Assembly (NCBI GenBank): GCA_947066955.1
Contig: CAMTAF010000026.1
Location: forward strand, 1 to 39,063
Origin: an uncultured Hungatella sp.
Lineage (GTDB): Bacteria > Bacillota > Clostridia > Lachnospirales > Lachnospiraceae
Direction of reading: 5' to 3'
DNA: 39,063 bases
The stretch's first letter is position 1. Each line of letters begins with the position of its first letter. Of the stretch, positions 32,843 through 39,063 are shown piece after piece. The notes beneath the pieces are model-generated. The model searched no databases. It was not told the DNA's origin and saw only the letters and a list, made by a program, of their open reading frames with translations. Made by a program: the position numbers and the translations under genes.

Positions 32843-33084
32843 TTGTTTTTATGCTGGAGACCCACTTTTTGAATCAACAGGACGGTTGGGAACGCATGAA
32901 AACCGTTTTGTGGAGTATAATGAGGATAATACATGGGCAACGGGGGATAGTATTGGCCATGAATCTAAAAATGGCAAAAATCGATACGAATTCTGACATC
33001 AGCTTGCCCGAACCTAGCCTTTTGTGGTATAATAAGATCAGAAAAAAGCAGAAGATTCTGCCTAAAAGGAGACAGGCCAGATGA
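32830..33084 (+). pseudogene. Remnant of an Rpn-type PDDEXK nuclease/transposase gene, first copy
   Basis: From the ATG at 32830 the frame gives EKIVFMLETHFLNQQDG, which matches the early region of Rpn/PD-(D/E)XK transposase-like proteins (usually ...NEHFLNQQDG...). The rest of the frame does not resemble the family and ends at 33084. It is internally deleted and degenerate. The upstream reading from 32710 has no family resemblance and I do not treat it as coding. Confidence 0.55.
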
Positions 33085-33093
33085 ATGAAAAGA
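33054..33093 (+). repeat. 40-base direct repeat, copy 2
   Basis: The counterpart of 32803-32842, 251 bases downstream, with its ATG at 33081. Confidence 0.65.
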
Positions 33094-33191
33094 AGAACAT
33101 CAATATAGTCAATACCCCTTATGATAACCTGTTTCGCACGCTGTTCAATGATTGCAGCAGCCTGATCTTGCACAAAATACGACTTTGCTGA
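33081..33191 (+). pseudogene. Truncated start of an Rpn-type nuclease/transposase gene, second copy
   Basis: The ATG at 33081 gives MNEKKNINIVNTPYDNLFRT and LFNDCSSLILHKI before a stop at 33191. PYDNLFRTLFND is the typical N-terminal block of Rpn-family recombination-promoting nucleases. Only 36 codons of a roughly 300-codon gene remain, followed directly by the Phd/PIN locus. Confidence 0.65.
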
Positions 33192-33245
33192 AATTTCACT
33201 CTCTGACGCTTCCAGAAATTTGTCCAATTTATTTAATATTTTTGT

Positions 33246-33263
33246 CTGTTTCACGTAAAACAG
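33246..33263. promoter_or_regulatory. Inverted repeat upstream of the Phd/PIN module
   Basis: CTGTTT (33246-33251) pairs with AAACAG (33258-33263), 35 bases before the antitoxin ATG, where a toxin-antitoxin operator is expected. Confidence 0.4.
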
Positions 33264-33297
33264 TCATACAACCCAAAACCATAGGAGGTATAAGTTT

Positions 33298-33519
33298 ATG
33301 ATCGTTACCGCAACCGAACTACAAACAAATCTTAGTAAATATCTCGAGTTAGCTGCCATACAAGATATCTTTATTACCAAAAACGGCAAAAACATTGCCC
33401 GGCTCACCAGCCCGTCTATTGACAAACTGTCCATACTGAACAGCCTTGTGGGGATCATACCTCTGCAGGAAACCATAGATGAAGATGCCATCAGAGAGGA
33501 GCGACTGGCCAGACAATGA
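33298..33519 (+). CDS. Phd/YefM-family antitoxin
   Basis: A 73-residue protein. MIVTATELQTNLSKYLELA is the Phd/YefM DNA-binding start, and IFITKNGKNIARLTS is the typical sheet. The remainder would wrap the toxin. ATAGGAGG precedes the ATG. Its last codons overlap the PIN toxin start by four bases (ATGA). Confidence 0.9.
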   Translation: MIVTATELQTNLSKYLELAAIQDIFITKNGKNIARLTSPSIDKLSILNSLVGIIPLQETIDEDAIREERLARQ

Positions 33520-34133
33520 GGATTTTAATTGATACGAACGTAATGCTGGATATTTTCCAAAAACGCGAACCGTTCTTCTTGGATTCCTATCAGGCACTAC
33601 ACAAAGCAATCGAGGCCGAATCTGAATGCCTGGTCTCAGCCTCATCTGTCACCGACATTTTTTATATACTACGCAAATTTTTTAAATCAGCCGATGAAGC
33701 AAAAGAACGGATCAAGCAGCTTTCCCAACTTGTTATTTTTGCTGATGTACAGGGAATGGATATACAAACAGCCCTTATGCGTACCATGCCAGATTTTGAG
33801 GATGCGGTAGTAGATACTGTGGCCGAACGAAACTGTGTCAGCTATATCTTAACCCGTAACACCAAAGATTTTACGGGGTCTGTTGTTCCTGCATTTCCAT
33901 CATCTTTTGACGTTAGACCTGAGTTAAGAAAAAATCGAGATATTGGAGCTGCAATTCGCAATTTCAGTAACCCTGAGAAAGTAAAAGGAGAGTATGCAGA
34001 ATTATCACTTCAGTTTGAGCATAAGGAAGAAGAAGGTGGAGATCTGGGTACAGTAGAGGAAATGGCGAAAAGAGAAGGCGTAAAACCATTAAAACCGAAG
34101 CAGAGTAAGTGCATGAATAACGAAGAAAGTTGA
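33516..34133 (+). CDS. PIN-domain toxin with an unusual C-terminal extension
   Basis: A 205-residue protein. Residues 1-131 form a normal PIN ribonuclease: Asp6 in LIDTNVMLDIF, Asp47 region in ASSVTDIFY, Asp96 and Asp100 in MPDFEDAVVDTVAERN, and the end ILTRNTKDFTGSVVPAF. PIN toxins of this group usually stop soon after that point. Here about 74 residues follow (charged, with EFDHKEEE-like acidic runs and KPLKPKQ) that I do not recognise. They look like the tail of another gene joined in frame. With the Phd protein it forms a type II toxin-antitoxin module. Confidence 0.85.
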   Translation: MRILIDTNVMLDIFQKREPFFLDSYQALHKAIEAESECLVSASSVTDIFYILRKFFKSADEAKERIKQLSQLVIFADVQGMDIQTALMRTMPDFEDAVVDTVAERNCVSYILTRNTKDFTGSVVPAFPSSFDVRPELRKNRDIGAAIRNFSNPEKVKGEYAELSLQFEHKEEEGGDLGTVEEMAKREGVKPLKPKQSKCMNNEES

Positions 34134-34189
34134 GATCGTATTAAATCTTCAGGAATAATGTAACGAAGAGTGAAAAAGCTTCATAAACC

Positions 34190-34257
34190 TTGACTTATAA
34201 ATAGAAATGGGATAGAATAATCTTGGAAACCAAGAAACAAAGAATACTATTTCTTTG
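34190..34257 (+). promoter_or_regulatory. Promoter and operators of the AbrB/RelE module
   Basis: TTGACT (34190-34195) and TAGAAT (34213-34218) are 17 bases apart. Two perfect inverted repeats follow: TCTTGG/CCAAGA (34221-34235) and CAAAGAA/TTCTTTG (34238-34257). They lie over and just after the start site, where the antitoxin complex is expected to bind. Confidence 0.6.
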
Positions 34258-34289
34258 ATTTGCATATGATAGAGGAGGAGAATATAGTA

Positions 34290-34670
34290 ATGCCAGCAAC
34301 GATGACGAAAGGTAGAGTTCCTATGGAAATAAAAAAATTGAGCATTTCTGCGAAGCGGCAGATTACCATCCCACAGAAATTTTTTACCATGCTGGGATTT
34401 GATACAGAGGCAGAATGTACCGTGCGTGGAAATGAACTGGTTATTCGTCCTGCCAGAACCAATACAGGAGGAGAGTTTGCGGAGCAGATTCTGGCGGACT
34501 TGATTGCCAAGGGATACAGTGGCAATGATCTTCTGGAGCGCTTTAAAAAAGCACAGGGGCAGGTACGCCCAGCGGTGGAAGCAATGCTTGTGGACGCAGA
34601 GCAGGTTGCATCTTCAGAATCTGGTTATATATCTTATGAGGATGTTTTTGGTACAGAGGATGAGGAATGA
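34290..34670 (+). CDS. AbrB/MazE-type (SpoVT-fold) antitoxin
   Basis: A 126-residue protein. The swapped-hairpin DNA-binding domain covers residues about 12-55 (KKLSISAKRQITIPQKFFTM is the signature). An acidic helical tail (about 60-126) would bind the toxin. The ATG at 34290 has AGGAGGAG nine bases upstream, better than the upstream alternative. It overlaps the RelE-type gene by four bases. Confidence 0.85.
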   Translation: MPATMTKGRVPMEIKKLSISAKRQITIPQKFFTMLGFDTEAECTVRGNELVIRPARTNTGGEFAEQILADLIAKGYSGNDLLERFKKAQGQVRPAVEAMLVDAEQVASSESGYISYEDVFGTEDEE

Positions 34671-34990
34671 CAGACGTGCGTTTTCTTCCGCCTGCGGCAA
34701 AATTCATCAAAAAACTGAAAGATAAGAAATTGAAGATGCTGTATCAGGAAGCGGTTGATAAGATAAGAGAGGATCATACAGTCGGGGAAGCCAAAACCGG
34801 AGATCTGTCTGGCGTATATGGGTATGATATTTATTACAATAAAACAAATTATGAGTTGGCATATACCGTAGAGTATCTGGAGGATAAAGTGATTGTTGTG
34901 ATTATGGCTGGTACCAGAGAGAATTTTTATGATCAGTTGAAACAGTATATGAGGAAGAATTTGATATTCCAAAGAGAAGGATATTCATAA
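34667..34990 (+). CDS. RelE/ParE-family toxin
   Basis: A 107-residue protein. FLPPAAKFIKKLKDKKLKML, DLSGVYGYDIYYNKTNYELA and VVIVVIMAGTRENFYDQLK follow the RelE/ParE fold. RelE-type toxins cut mRNA at the ribosome and ParE-type toxins act on gyrase; I cannot decide between them. It is coupled to the AbrB-type antitoxin by an ATGA overlap. Confidence 0.85.
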   Translation: MTDVRFLPPAAKFIKKLKDKKLKMLYQEAVDKIREDHTVGEAKTGDLSGVYGYDIYYNKTNYELAYTVEYLEDKVIVVIMAGTRENFYDQLKQYMRKNLIFQREGYS

Positions 34991-35050
34991 CCAGGCCTCC
35001 CTTAATTCTTTTTGTGTTTGGAATTATAGTATAGGTTATCCGCGCGGACA

Positions 35051-35308
35051 ATACATATCAATGGAGCGCAGCTTTTGTTTATTTCGTATGACATGGCCAC
35101 CATGAAGAATACAGTATTCCGCAGGGATGAGATCTGGTTCGCTGCTGCTAATGAAAACCACGAGAGCGAGATCTATTCCCTCTACGAGATCCGGCGTGAA
35201 GACAATGAGCATGTCAATAATACCGCTGCCTATGACAAGCGGTATCTGGAAAGGCGTTATGGCGCGGACCCATATCTGTCTGCCATGCTGGCGAGAGGCT
35301 GGTCATGA
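35051..35308 (+). pseudogene. C-terminal remnant of an RloA-like AAA ATPase (AbiLi-type)
   Basis: In one frame the sequence reads NGAQLLFISYDMATM, then FRRDEIWFAAANENHESEIY, SLYEIRREDN and YDKRYLERRYGADPYLSAML. These are the final 80 or so residues of RloA/AbiL-type ATPases (usually ...AQLIFTTHD...FRRDQIWF...YLRGRYGA). Everything upstream, including the ATP-binding site, is missing. The stop codon at 35306-35308 overlaps an ATG for RloB, as expected in an intact rloA-rloB pair. Confidence 0.75.
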
Positions 35309-35921
35309 GCTTGAAACCTCCAAAGAAAACCGACCTGCAAAAAAGCTGGATGAAAAAAGACGTGATAAGCTGATCCGCATCCAGCCGGAATACCATCTGA
35401 TCGTCACAGAAGGAATGAATACAGAACCGTCGTATTTCCAGGTGGTCCGAGACATCATCAACCGCCAGTACCAGCACAAGATACATCTGGATATCCATGG
35501 CGAGGGTGATAATACGCTGAGCTTGTTTGAGAAAGCAAAGATGCGTGCGTTCCAGAACCCGAATGGATACAAGCATGTCTGGATCGTGTATGATACGGAT
35601 GACTTCCCGGCTGCCCACATCAATAAAACAGCAGAATTGTGCCAAACGAACACCACACAGGATACCAAGTATCATGCTGTCTGGTCGAACCAATGCATTA
35701 AGCTGAGGTTTCTTCTGCATTTCGGGTATTTCCAGTCCGACATCCACCGGAATGAGTATTGGCCAAAGCCTTCCGAACAGCTGCGGGGTATCGGTGCCGG
35801 GGAATATACGAAAAACCGGCATGACATGTATGCCGTATTAAGACCTTTCATGGATGCCGTCCGATATTATGAACTTACCAACTTCCTGCCAGGCTCGATC
35901 GATCTGGAGGTGCTTGTGTAA
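35305..35921 (+). pseudogene. RloB-family gene with a one-base frameshift near the start
   Basis: The ATG at 35305 (overlapping the RloA stop) reads MSLKPPKKTDLQKS and stops 23 codons in. The frame one base earlier carries the rest: NRPAKKLDEKRRDKLIRI, YHLIVTEGMNTEPSYF (the RloB signature) and HVWIVYDTDDF, the Toprim-like acidic pair, to a stop at 35919-35921. One extra A in the AAAGAAAACC run near 35328 would join them. The result would be about 205 residues, the usual RloB size. Start elsewhere in the second frame, or ribosome slippage on the A run, are alternatives. Confidence 0.7.
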
Positions 35922-35953
35922 TACTGATTTTACGGTGAAAGACATTACGGAGT

Positions 35954-36253
35954 TTAAGGAATATCATGGTCTCTACATCTCTGCCACCGGATATCATCCC
36001 AATCCACGTTATAGTCAGCCTCTTCCGCCCGCTGTTCGCTGGTAAAGCACATAATCATTCTCTTATCCATTACGTCCATATAAGCCTGTCCTTCCATCCC
36101 AGGCATTTCCGGATCATAGACACACGCCATAATGAGATCCCTGTCCTTGTCGTATGCTTCCTTCAGCAAAAGCATAAACTTCATTTCCCTCTGGAAAGAT
36201 CTTTCCTCATTTGCGAGAGTTTCCATGTCCCGCCATAACTCTTTATCAGTCAC
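35954..36253 (-). CDS. SseB-like fragment, probably truncated at the 3' end
   Basis: A 99-residue protein from a GTG at 36253 (MTDKELWRDMETLANEERSF). The ribosome site AGAGGG lies eight bases upstream, and a TTGACA promoter gives a leader of about 40 bases. The segment ACVYDPEMPGMEGQAYMDVM followed by KRMIMCFTSEQRAEE resembles the start of SseB-type domains. The reading ends abruptly next to the RloB remnant, so the gene is probably cut short. Function is unknown. Confidence 0.5.
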   Translation of the reverse strand: MTDKELWRDMETLANEERSFQREMKFMLLLKEAYDKDRDLIMACVYDPEMPGMEGQAYMDVMDKRMIMCFTSEQRAEEADYNVDWDDIRWQRCRDHDIP

Positions 36254-36296
36254 CACGATTCCCTCTTTATGTAGAAATTTTTGAAAATTCCCTTTT

Positions 36297-36326
36297 ATTT
36301 TATGTCTATTACGCACATTTTGTCAA
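36297..36326 (-). promoter_or_regulatory. Promoter of the SseB-like gene
   Basis: On the minus strand TTGACA (36321-36326) and TAAAAT (36297-36302) are 18 bases apart. It supports the GTG start at 36253 over the longer reading. Confidence 0.55.
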
Positions 36327-36367
36327 TACATCTTCTGTATATCGTCAGGTGTTTACCTATTAAAGGC

Positions 36368-36396
36368 TTTACACCTTCTCGATTGTCTATTATAAT
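36368..36396 (+). promoter_or_regulatory. Promoter of the 47-residue gene
   Basis: TTTACA (36368-36373) and TATAAT (36391-36396) are 17 bases apart, 52 bases before the ATG. Confidence 0.65.
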
Positions 36397-36448
36397 ATAA
36401 GCAGTAACGATATAATATCCCAGAGATCAAAGGGAAAGAGGTGATTAA

Positions 36449-36592
36449 ATGGGAATGACAAATAAGCAATTCCAAGGTTTTATCAGGCTTACCTTAGCTC
36501 AAATTGAAAGAGCATTGAAGGAATCCCCTGAAAATAAAGAATTGCAGGAGCTAAAAGACATTTTCCAATCTATGGTGGAAGATAGTGACTGA
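36449..36592 (+). CDS. Small hypothetical protein, 47 residues
   Basis: Found downstream of a strong AAAGAGGTGATTAA ribosome site and a good promoter. It begins MGMTNKQFQGFIRLTLAQIE and ends SMVEDSD. It is amphipathic, likely two helices, with no cysteine or membrane segment. The MTNKQF...FIR opening is a form I associate with small uncharacterised proteins of mobile regions in Clostridia; I propose no function. It lies between truncated defence genes on the other strand. Confidence 0.6.
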   Translation: MGMTNKQFQGFIRLTLAQIERALKESPENKELQELKDIFQSMVEDSD

Positions 36593-36671
36593 AGAAGGAA
36601 CTCTCTCCCCGGGCATTACCTGAAATCCAAGCCCTCCAACACCGGACGGCTGTTTTCATTTTCTCAATTTT

Positions 36672-37098
36672 CTACACGCCTGTAGGAGGATTCACCATAA
36701 CATAGCGGATAATCTCAGGGCAAATATACATCAGCCAGGTCACGGCCTCCTCCACTGTGATCGATTTTTTCTGTTTCTTCTGTTCACTTTGGCTTCCATG
36801 AAAAAAAGTATTGCGCTTCTTCGTGATAAAAGCTATATGTTCTTTGTCAATGGGAATCTTATTTTCCCCTGCTCCAAACTCCACCCCCCATGCTCTGGAG
36901 AATATTTGCCAGCTTCGCATCTCTTCCCATATCCGTTATCACCAGCATCTTCTGCCGAACCGCAGACTTGATCCTCTCCCTTTTCTCCTTGTTATTTGGA
37001 AATGATTCATGGATCGCGTTTTCCACCAGGGTTATGTCTTCCTCATAGTACCCTATTTTTTTAAGGTACTTATCTTCAAATATTGATATACTATCTTT
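36672..37098 (-). pseudogene. HEPN-like gene, frameshifted in a G run and cut at the 5' end
   Basis: The upstream part reads, in one frame, EDKYLKKIGYYEEDITLVEN through VRQKMLVITDMGRDAKLANI and LQSMG, open from 37098. The downstream part, in another frame, reads GVEFGAGENKIPIDKEHIAF, ITKKRNTFFHGSQSEQ and VTWLMYICPEIIRYV to the stop at 36672. They join perfectly if the run of six G (36884-36889) were five. RNTFFHG matches the R-x4-H form of HEPN ribonuclease domains in abortive-infection proteins. No start codon with a ribosome site is visible and the 5' part overlaps the flippase end, so it is truncated. HEPN identity is inference from the motif. Confidence 0.6.
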
Positions 37099-38585
37099 TT
37101 AAACTCTGGGAGCCTATGATAAAAAACAGCAAAAATAGAATTGGGTATCACAATACAAAGTATCCCTTTCCAAAAAAATTCAATATATCCTCCACGATCA
37201 AACCAATTACATATGTTATACGTAATAATCATGGACAAAACCGCCACAATGGCATAATAAAATTGACGCCGTATATATTCTCTTGGACTTCTCTTTAAAA
37301 AGAACCTAAAAATAATCCTTATATATCCTATATCATATACCAGTAAGATACTGATAATTGTTGAAATTAATATGCCTGAAAGTCCTATTACCTGAACCAA
37401 AAAAACATTTATCAATAAGTTAAGCATAGCGGCAATAAGAGGAACATATCTGTTTTCCCACCACAAACCTGCCGCTTCCTGATATACATAATTCATATCC
37501 ATCCACTTATAAATAAAAAAATAGGCAACAAATATAAATATAATTTGATCCGACAGAACCAACTCCTCATTTCTTAACCAAAGAATCATAAAAGGCTGAT
37601 ATAGGCAAAGCAAGCATACAGAAAACCATGATATAATCCAAATATAAATAAAATTAAATTTCTTAAAATCGTCATAATTTTCATCTAGTGATTTTGTATT
37701 AATCGCATTTCCAACACTTGGTATAATTGCATTCATAATTACTGCTAAAATTCCAAAAAGAGAGGAAATTATCATATAATAATTGTTATACAACGCTAGA
37801 ACTGATAATCCCAAAAAAGTAGAAATTACTATATTATCCGCTGAGTTTAAAACAACACTACCTATCTTTTGAAAAAACATTCCCTTTACTTTTTTAGTTA
37901 TTTCAGCTTTTGATTTTGAGTCAATAGTTCCTGTGCATGTAATCTGAGGAAATAATTTATCGGCATAATATGCTGTCATTATATTGGATCCAATAGAAAT
38001 AAACGGAGAAACAATCATATAAATGTAATAGTTTCGAAATGCTATTAATAACATCGCCTGTGCCATATATTGAATAATTTGCCATATTGATCCAATATTG
38101 CTTTGAACATCTTTTCTTTGATATACTGACAATACTGCTCCTTTATAAGCAAACATAAAATAACTGATAACTGTATTAAACAAATAAATACCATATAGCA
38201 AATATAAGTTAAGATCTGATGGATACTGACCTTTAATCAAGAATTGGATAAAAGGCATAAAGGTTAAACCAACCATAAGCAGAATAATACCAATAATTCT
38301 ATAACAATGTTTATAAAAATTTAGTAATGCTGACAACATCTTTATATCATTGTTAGCTGCAGGCGCATACATACTAAATGTCAATGCACTTCCGATACCC
38401 AATTCTGCAAGGCTTAAAACCCCAAGTACAGATGAAAACAGATTTCCTAGCCCAGCATACTGAATACCCAAAAGGCGAATTAACAGAGTACGCATAAAAA
38501 AAGGCATAATAATCCCTATAATTCTGTTCACTAATCCCCATAAAATATTACGCACTGAATTCTTAGTCCTGCTACTCTTTTCCAT
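37053..38585 (-). CDS. Wzx-type oligosaccharide flippase
   Basis: A 510-residue protein with about 14 hydrophobic segments, of the polysaccharide-biosynthesis (MVF/Wzx) family. It starts MEKSSRTKNSVRNILWGLVN and has LLGIQYAGLGNLFSSVLGVL, both typical. It moves lipid-linked sugar repeat units across the membrane for capsule or exopolysaccharide. It is much richer in A and T than the left part of the window. It follows a glycosyltransferase on the same strand with a 27-base gap, so it is the downstream end of a polysaccharide operon. Confidence 0.85.
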   Translation of the reverse strand: MEKSSRTKNSVRNILWGLVNRIIGIIMPFFMRTLLIRLLGIQYAGLGNLFSSVLGVLSLAELGIGSALTFSMYAPAANNDIKMLSALLNFYKHCYRIIGIILLMVGLTFMPFIQFLIKGQYPSDLNLYLLYGIYLFNTVISYFMFAYKGAVLSVYQRKDVQSNIGSIWQIIQYMAQAMLLIAFRNYYIYMIVSPFISIGSNIMTAYYADKLFPQITCTGTIDSKSKAEITKKVKGMFFQKIGSVVLNSADNIVISTFLGLSVLALYNNYYMIISSLFGILAVIMNAIIPSVGNAINTKSLDENYDDFKKFNFIYIWIISWFSVCLLCLYQPFMILWLRNEELVLSDQIIFIFVAYFFIYKWMDMNYVYQEAAGLWWENRYVPLIAAMLNLLINVFLVQVIGLSGILISTIISILLVYDIGYIRIIFRFFLKRSPREYIRRQFYYAIVAVLSMIITYNICNWFDRGGYIEFFWKGILCIVIPNSIFAVFYHRLPEFKKIVYQYLKISTLKK

Positions 38586-38612
38586 TTACCCTGTATTCCT
38601 TTATTTTTTAGT

Positions 38613-39063
38613 CTAATTCTTTTTAATGAGTTTTATAATTTCTGGCGATAATTTCATATATTCACTATAATATTTTTTCATTGCGACAAACAATTTTTCT
38701 CTAAGCAAATAATTTGCTTCAAGATTTCGAATACACTTTATAAATTGTTCAGCAGTATCCGCTATAAGAATTTCTTCAGATATATCATAATCCTTTGCCG
38801 CAAAAGAAGTCGCAATCGTAGGAATGCCCCTTCCTATAGATTCTAATACTTTTATCTTTACGCCTGTTCCAGAAAAAATAGGAATTATACTTATATCACA
38901 GTCACAAAAATATTCATCCGTTGACGGAACCCTCCCTGTAATAACTATATTATCAGGATATAATTCTTTTAACCTATAAATATCCTCATTCGGTCCACCT
39001 CCTACTAAATATAGGGTATATCCCTCATTAGCTAATACAGTCATTACATTATGTACAAACCAT
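38613..39063 (-). CDS. Glycosyltransferase family 4 protein, 5' end beyond the right edge
   Basis: The C-terminal 150 residues of a GT4-type glycosyltransferase. The frame is open to the right edge (WFVHNVMTVLANEGYTLYLV), so the start lies outside. YLVGGGPNEDIYRLKELYPD, ITGRVPSTDEYF and FSGTGVKIKVLESIGRGIPT are the nucleotide-sugar-binding block; the E of KVLESI is the usual conserved glutamate. It would add a sugar to a growing polysaccharide. The AT-rich composition matches the flippase. Confidence 0.8.
   Translation of the reverse strand, partial: WFVHNVMTVLANEGYTLYLVGGGPNEDIYRLKELYPDNIVITGRVPSTDEYFCDCDISIIPIFSGTGVKIKVLESIGRGIPTIATSFAAKDYDISEEILIADTAEQFIKCIRNLEANYLLREKLFVAMKKYYSEYMKLSPEIIKLIKKN

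Noticed and set aside
32874-33254. 126-codon open frame on the minus strand
   Set aside because: No ribosome site; it is antisense to the two Rpn remnants, which have family resemblance.
1-39063. CRISPR arrays, tRNA, rRNA, integrase or intact insertion sequence
   Set aside because: I saw no regularly spaced direct repeats with spacers, no tRNA or rRNA sequence, and no full-length recombinase or transposase.

Overview
The window looks like a chromosomal segment from an anaerobic Firmicute, most likely a Lachnospiraceae-type Clostridium. The grounds are strong AGGAGG ribosome sites, many phosphotransferase (PTS) sugar loci each with its own GntR, DeoR or TreR regulator, a MATE and an MFS exporter, an ABC-F protein, and close similarity of the proteins to clostridial families. 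This placement comes from recognition only; there is no rRNA or tRNA here to settle it.

Left part (1-11000), sugar uptake and transport. A trehalose PTS permease (treB, cut by the left edge) diverges from treR, with three copies of a TTGTTTAAACAA operator between them. A second cluster on the minus strand reads PHP phosphatase, HAD phosphatase, GntR regulator, then a sucrose-type EIIBCA. Next come a divergent MFS/AraC pair and a marR-MATE operon. Copies of an interspersed repeat sit just upstream of the PHP, MATE and DsbA genes, all in the same orientation.

Middle (11000-31200). A small 51-codon gene is followed by a compact ADP-ribose cluster: a bacterial-type PARG macrodomain protein on the plus strand, facing a two-gene operon of a NADAR protein and a Panacea (SocA/DUF4065) protein. 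This is the most interesting system in the window. A hexitol operon follows (1-phosphofructokinase-type kinase, SorE-like zinc dehydrogenase, DeoR regulator, mannitol-type EIICBA), then carB without carA. After these come a DsbA/ABC-F/VOC operon, a threonine aldolase, a UPF0340 gene broken by an internal deletion, an XRE/DUF1016 nuclease pair, a small HMA metal-binding protein with an ArsR-type operator, and a flavodoxin-ftsH operon.

Right part (31200-39063), an AT-richer accessory region. It holds an LRR protein interrupted by an in-frame stop, two truncated copies of an Rpn-type nuclease gene, Phd/PIN and AbrB/RelE toxin-antitoxin modules, the remains of an RloA/RloB abortive-infection pair, an SseB-like fragment, a 47-codon gene and a frameshifted HEPN-like gene. 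It ends in a very AT-rich polysaccharide locus (Wzx-type flippase and a glycosyltransferase cut by the right edge). The pattern is a decaying defence and toxin-antitoxin island next to a surface-polysaccharide locus. I saw no CRISPR array, tRNA, rRNA, integrase or intact insertion sequence.
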